From: Diphasiastrum complanatum
Taxonomy: Eukaryota > Streptophyta > Lycopodiopsida > Lycopodiales > Lycopodiaceae
NCBI GenBank assembly: GCA_029204225.1
Contig: CM055095.1
Location: forward strand, 19,307,450-19,371,449
Direction of reading: 5' to 3'
Length of the DNA: 64,000 nucleotides
The first letter of the stretch is position 1, and each line of letters starts with the position of its first letter. The notes beneath the pieces are model-generated. The model searched no databases. It was not told where the DNA came from and saw only the letters and a program-made list of their open reading frames with translations. Below, piece after piece: positions 60,361 to 64,000 of this stretch. The position numbers and the translations under genes are program-made.

Positions 60361-62617
60361 ACTTCCTTAACCTCCCCAATAAAGGCCAAGAGGTGAAAGG
60401 AAGCCTTGAAAAATCCTTCCTAGACTTCATTCAAAAAAGTCCTAGAAGGCCTTCTTGCATGCATGTAAAAATCAGCAAATTTGCAGCCACTTTGCACGTG
60501 AGGTACGCCTTTATAAAAGCAAATCTTGGTGAGCAATCAAGAGGTTCTAGGTCGCCCTAGTCTTGGCTAACTCCTTGTAAATAACCGGGACAAGGAGTAA
60601 AGAATGAGATATGCTCTATTACAAAAAAAAGTTAGAGTTTGTATGTCTATTTAAATACCTTTGATATAAGTAGTTTATAATTTTTTGACACTTGTAGCTG
60701 CTACCTTCGCTTGTATCTTATTGGAGGCAACTACTAGGAAAGCCTACTCAACCTTTACTTGTTATGTCCCTACAAATTTGTAGAGGCTTTCCTTCACATG
60801 TATATCAAAAATGTTTCTTATCTTTTGTTAACGTAGTCAATACTTTATGTATTTAAATTTCCAAGTGCATTTTATCAATTTTAGTGGTTTGAGTCTAGTT
60901 CAAAAACCTTGAACTATCAGGCTATATCGAAATTTCTATTAGCAACGACAAATATAGTTATTATCAAAACCTTGTTTAGAGCCTTATTATCAAAACCTTG
61001 TTTAGAGCCTTATAAATAGCAATGTATTTATACTCCTTCAGGGTGGATGAATGAATAGGAGTAGACAATTGTGTTTTTTTCTCTCACGTGTTCTGATTGA
61101 ACTCTAGTGCTGGTGCTCTCGTCTTTTTGCTCACTAATCTACTGCTGTGCATTCTGTAATTACTAATAGTTTTGAGATTAAGAGGACAAGGAAGAAGCCT
61201 TGTGCTTGTGAGTCCATACTTCGCTATGACATTGGAGCTAAGGAGAATAGAGAAATCTTGCAAATAACCACTCACTCAGGGAAGAATAGGTTAGAGGTGA
61301 TTAGCAGACATGCGATGATCAATATATAAGACATTGTTAAAAAGCTCTTATTAGATAGCAGTCCGGGGCCAATTCTTCGCTCAGGTTCTCGTGTAGTCAC
61401 TCTGTCAACAATGACCACTACAAGGTAGGTATCCAGCACATCATATATACCTTGAAAGATTGTTGTTGAGTGCTCTCTTTCGTAGTAGGTAGGAAGCATA
61501 AAGTCCAGTGTGGTACACTGCATCTGACACGCCATGTTTGAGATTTTCGATAACTCTTCGCTGCCTCAGGTCAGCAACTACACTTAGAAAACTCTCAAAA
61601 CCATTCTTGCCTTCTATATATCTCAATTCATAATGATAGCAACTCGCGATTCTTAGGACAGATGCTGCAACAATTCTCTGAGGATACTCCAACACATCAG
61701 CATTTCTCAACAAAGTTCTTGTGGGGAATACACGACTTGCACCTACACAGATTCTCGACGCTTTCTCAGGCCGCAGCCATGTAATTCTCAAAATCAACTA
61801 TGGCCTTAATCACTTAGTCATGACGCCCATAACTCAATGCCAACATACTCCCTCTCACAACATAGCCATATCAACTCCCTCTCGAGTCTCAACCAACGCT
61901 CTTGAACAATCCTATGCGTCCTTGAAGGCCTAAAAACACTGTCAAACACCCTTTTCATAAATGTGGCATAAATGATGCATGTCATAGTAAAGATAAAGCT
62001 CTTGATGGTATTTATCTATGTATCCTTGCTTTCCTATGTGTTTTCTATTCTAGTTTATTAAGCTAAATGACATCACATAAATTTTCATATCTAATCACAA
62101 GTTTTTGAACTAATTAGTACTTGCTATTTATTATAGAATTGAGCACATAGAAGAGTATGCATAAGAAATCAACAACTCAATTTTGAATGTCTTGATTCAA
62201 AATAATACGAGTATAAACATGATTCATTATTTTATGAATTATGAATTTGGAATTCAAATTTTAAATGAGAACAATGTCTTCATTGGTAGGAGTTCAATGT
62301 TATATGGATGAAAAGTGCATTACAAAGTTAGAGAATTTAATGGCTGCACATTCATGTCTTTAAATTCATCGTACAATCACTTCAAAACTAATTGTAGTCC
62401 TTTTCCATTTGCATGCTTTGGAAACAAACCCAAATTTCTCATACATATTTTGTAAACTTTTAGATTGTTAACTTATCTATATAAACTGTAGAATGTTGTA
62501 GTTGTGATAACATAAAGCTAGATTGTTCATTCTTAAATAGGTATCTCATGTGTAAAAGGCCATGCAAGAGCTAACTTAAGATGATGACAATGATGCTTCT
62601 AATTATGATGATTACAG

Positions 62618-62679
62618 TATTGGAGTCAAAAGATGACAAAATTGAAGGAAGATTTGGAGCTCTTGCAAAATAGAGAAAG
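62618..62679 (+). CDS. MADS-box gene, exon 3 (start of K-box)
   Basis: A 62-bp exon between TTACAG and GTACAA. It begins in phase 0, as exon 2 requires, and encodes YWSQKMTKLKEDLELLQNRE plus two bases of an Arg codon. Its hydrophobic spacing is that of the first K-box helix, used for dimer and tetramer formation. The 62-bp length is canonical for MIKCc exon 3. Confidence 0.95.
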
Positions 62680-62799
62680 GTACAATGATAGGTTTTCAAT
62701 TTCCTTGGCTATTAAGTGCATATATTATTCATCATTCAATCAACAACTATGGACATGAAGCAAGATATTAAATAGCAATGCACTATAAAATTGATATAG
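62680..62799 (+). other. MADS intron 3 (120 bp)
   Basis: A short intron from GTACAA to TTGATATAG, in contrast to the two giant introns before it. No insertion is present. Confidence 0.9.
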
Positions 62800-62899
62800 G
62801 CACATGATGGGTGAGGACATTGCTTCCTTGACATTGGAGAGCTTATGGCAACTTGAACAACAACTTGACACTGGTTTTAGTCGCATACGATCTAGGAAG
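62800..62899 (+). CDS. MADS-box gene, exon 4 (K-box)
   Basis: A 100-bp exon between GATATAG and GTACAT, encoding HMMGEDIASLTLESL followed by WQLEQQLDTGFSRIRSRK. The first base completes the Arg codon from exon 3. The motif (R)-H-x-M-G-E-D-x-x-x-L with LEQQLD and R-x-R-S-R-K is the hallmark second K-box segment. The length of 100 bp is canonical. Exons 5 onward (usually 42 + 42 bp and the C-terminal exons) were not found before 64000. All four exons keep open frames, so the gene is probably functional. Confidence 0.95.
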
Positions 62900-64000
62900 G
62901 TACATTTTTTGTGTTTCCGTAGTATATATATGAGTAGACTTTGTTTTAATTTACAAATGGGCATTCAAGTTAGGTGTACTTATCTTAGATGTCCTTGTGC
63001 ATGTTAGCATATATATATCTATAATACCTATTTTTTAAATTTTTTTTTCACTACTTTCCAAAACATTCTCTCTCTCTCTCTCTCATATGTTTTATGGGCT
63101 TGTATGAGAGGGAGTTATATTAAGCTAATTCTTGCATGTTGACTTCTTCATAACATTTTAGAGAGCTCTATATCGGGAATTATATGCATCATGTTTCGAC
63201 AATTAGAACTATTTGCAAATCTACTAACTCCTAGTTTTTTCATAGATATGTAAGTATAGAGCATTTAAGATCTAAAAAGGCTTGAGAGCTATCCTTGCTA
63301 AAATTCACCTTTGCAAGTAGGATGAAGCCATTAAAAAGACAAAGACATACATTTATTATTTCAAAATATAGGCATGTGATTAAGAAGAAATTATATAAAA
63401 AAATTGATCCCATGTTATGCTTTCCAACAAATGAATAGAAACCATGTTGATTTTTGTGGATCAAAATGCATTGTCGTGAGCTAATTTAATTAACCTCCTC
63501 TTTGTCACCATGTCATGTCTTTCTTGTTGTTCTTTCAACCACTTTGCTGAGATTGTTATTTGTTGGCAGGTCTTTTTGTAGAATGTTCATTTGGAGTCAC
63601 TTAAATTTATCTATGTAACACATTTGATGTGGTTTAATTTTTTTACCTGTTTACTGGTTTTATATGTTGCATTTTTTTTTACAGCAGTCCCATGGCAATT
63701 CACTTGAATAGGGCTTCCTGCATATCGGGCGGTGTCCTGCGCTTCATTGGTCAAGCGGATTTTCTGGATGAGTTTTCTGTAGCCCTCCAGTGCTTGGGCT
63801 CATATAGTGTTGTCATCCTTGAGAGGCCCGAACACATGGGAGCTATGGGACAACCATTGGGAGCGTTGCCGCTCTTCCTTTCGTGCTGCATGTTGGGATG
63901 TCATCATTACTGCTCGGTAATAAATTTGTGCCACAGTTAATTGGTCCTTATGTTTGAGACAAGGGACCCAAGGAGCGATCCCAGTGGAATTCGAGAGTAC
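62900..64000 (+). other. MADS intron 4, start (no further exon seen)
   Basis: This begins GTACATTTTT. It contains a (TC)9 microsatellite near 63067-63084 and a GC-richer plus-strand frame at 63692-63940 that matches nothing I know and carries no K-box features. The intron is therefore at least 1.1 kb long. Confidence 0.7.
63067..63084. repeat. (TC)9 microsatellite
   Basis: An uninterrupted TC dinucleotide run in MADS intron 4. Confidence 0.9.

Larger units (their letters stand above)
47934..62617 (+). other. MADS intron 2 (14,684 bp)
   Basis: This intron runs from GTACGT to GATGATTACAG. It holds a decayed tandem duplication (48240-49940), a copia element (about 51151-56005), a 76-bp tandem duplication (57364-57515) and gypsy remains (57700-60360). 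The stretches 49941-51150, 56006-57200 and 60361-62617 contain no recognisable gene; a minus-strand frame at 61797-61441 is unassigned. Confidence 0.85.

Noticed and set aside
61441-61797. Minus-strand 118-codon frame as a gene
   Set aside because: No recognisable domain, no splice partner, and it lies antisense inside MADS intron 2. Kept as unassigned.
63692-63940. Plus-strand frame as MADS exon 5 or later exon
   Set aside because: It has no K-box or C-domain pattern, no matching phase and wrong size; exons 5 and 6 of this family are normally 42 bp.

Overview
The window is nuclear DNA from a land plant with a large, AT-rich, retrotransposon-packed genome. The evidence is a MIKC-type MADS-box gene with canonical plant exon sizes but introns of 13.4 and 14.7 kb, many decayed Ty1/copia and Ty3/gypsy elements with plant-style primer sites, and very little other coding sequence. 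Introns this large suggest a conifer, fern or similar lineage, but the sequence alone does not settle which.

The host gene runs left to right through the right half. MADS exon 1 is at 34227-34408 (182 bp), the I-region exon at 47855-47933 (79 bp), and two K-box exons at 62618-62679 (62 bp) and 62800-62899 (100 bp). All splice sites are GT/AG and all phases agree; the remaining exons lie beyond the window. Intron 1 holds copia and gypsy debris plus one complete copia element (42500-46976) with a 5-bp target duplication. Intron 2 holds a decayed tandem duplication, a truncated copia element (about 51.15-56.0 kb) and gypsy remains (57.7-60.3 kb).

The left part contains a decayed, inverted duplicate of the 5' end of this MADS gene (3390-5809 and 15063-15545, matching about 35240-33355). 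It keeps a full-length 182-bp exon 1 on the minus strand (5418-5237) that is broken by two stop codons. Part of its intron has been triplicated as 405-bp repeats.

The most interesting object is a 9,253-bp element (5810-15062) inserted upstream of that MADS pseudogene. It has 32-bp terminal inverted repeats matching at 31 positions, and comparison with the intact locus near 33820 suggests little or no target-site duplication. It carries four spliced genes in two convergent pairs. Gene A (+) is a novel protein. Gene B (-) encodes a CENH3-like histone H3 fold fused, through a basic linker, to a Ulp1-like (C48) cysteine protease. Gene C (+) is a novel acidic protein whose frame is open. Gene D (-) resembles a widespread family of uncharacterised transposase-like proteins. 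B and C diverge from a promoter with nine CACGTG boxes in 260 bp. A second, truncated copy (30131 to about 32607) sits next to gypsy sequence just upstream of the live MADS gene. It keeps the left terminal repeat, gene A and the end of the gene B protease in the same order, which supports a mobile family. I do not recognise this gene combination from any described transposon.

The rest is decayed retroelements: copia at 0.3-1.3, 15.6-19.4, 21.3-21.7 and 25.0-27.9 kb, gypsy at 27.95-30.13 kb, and a cluster of short palindromes at 24.5-25.0 kb. No rRNA, tRNA or CRISPR array was recognised.
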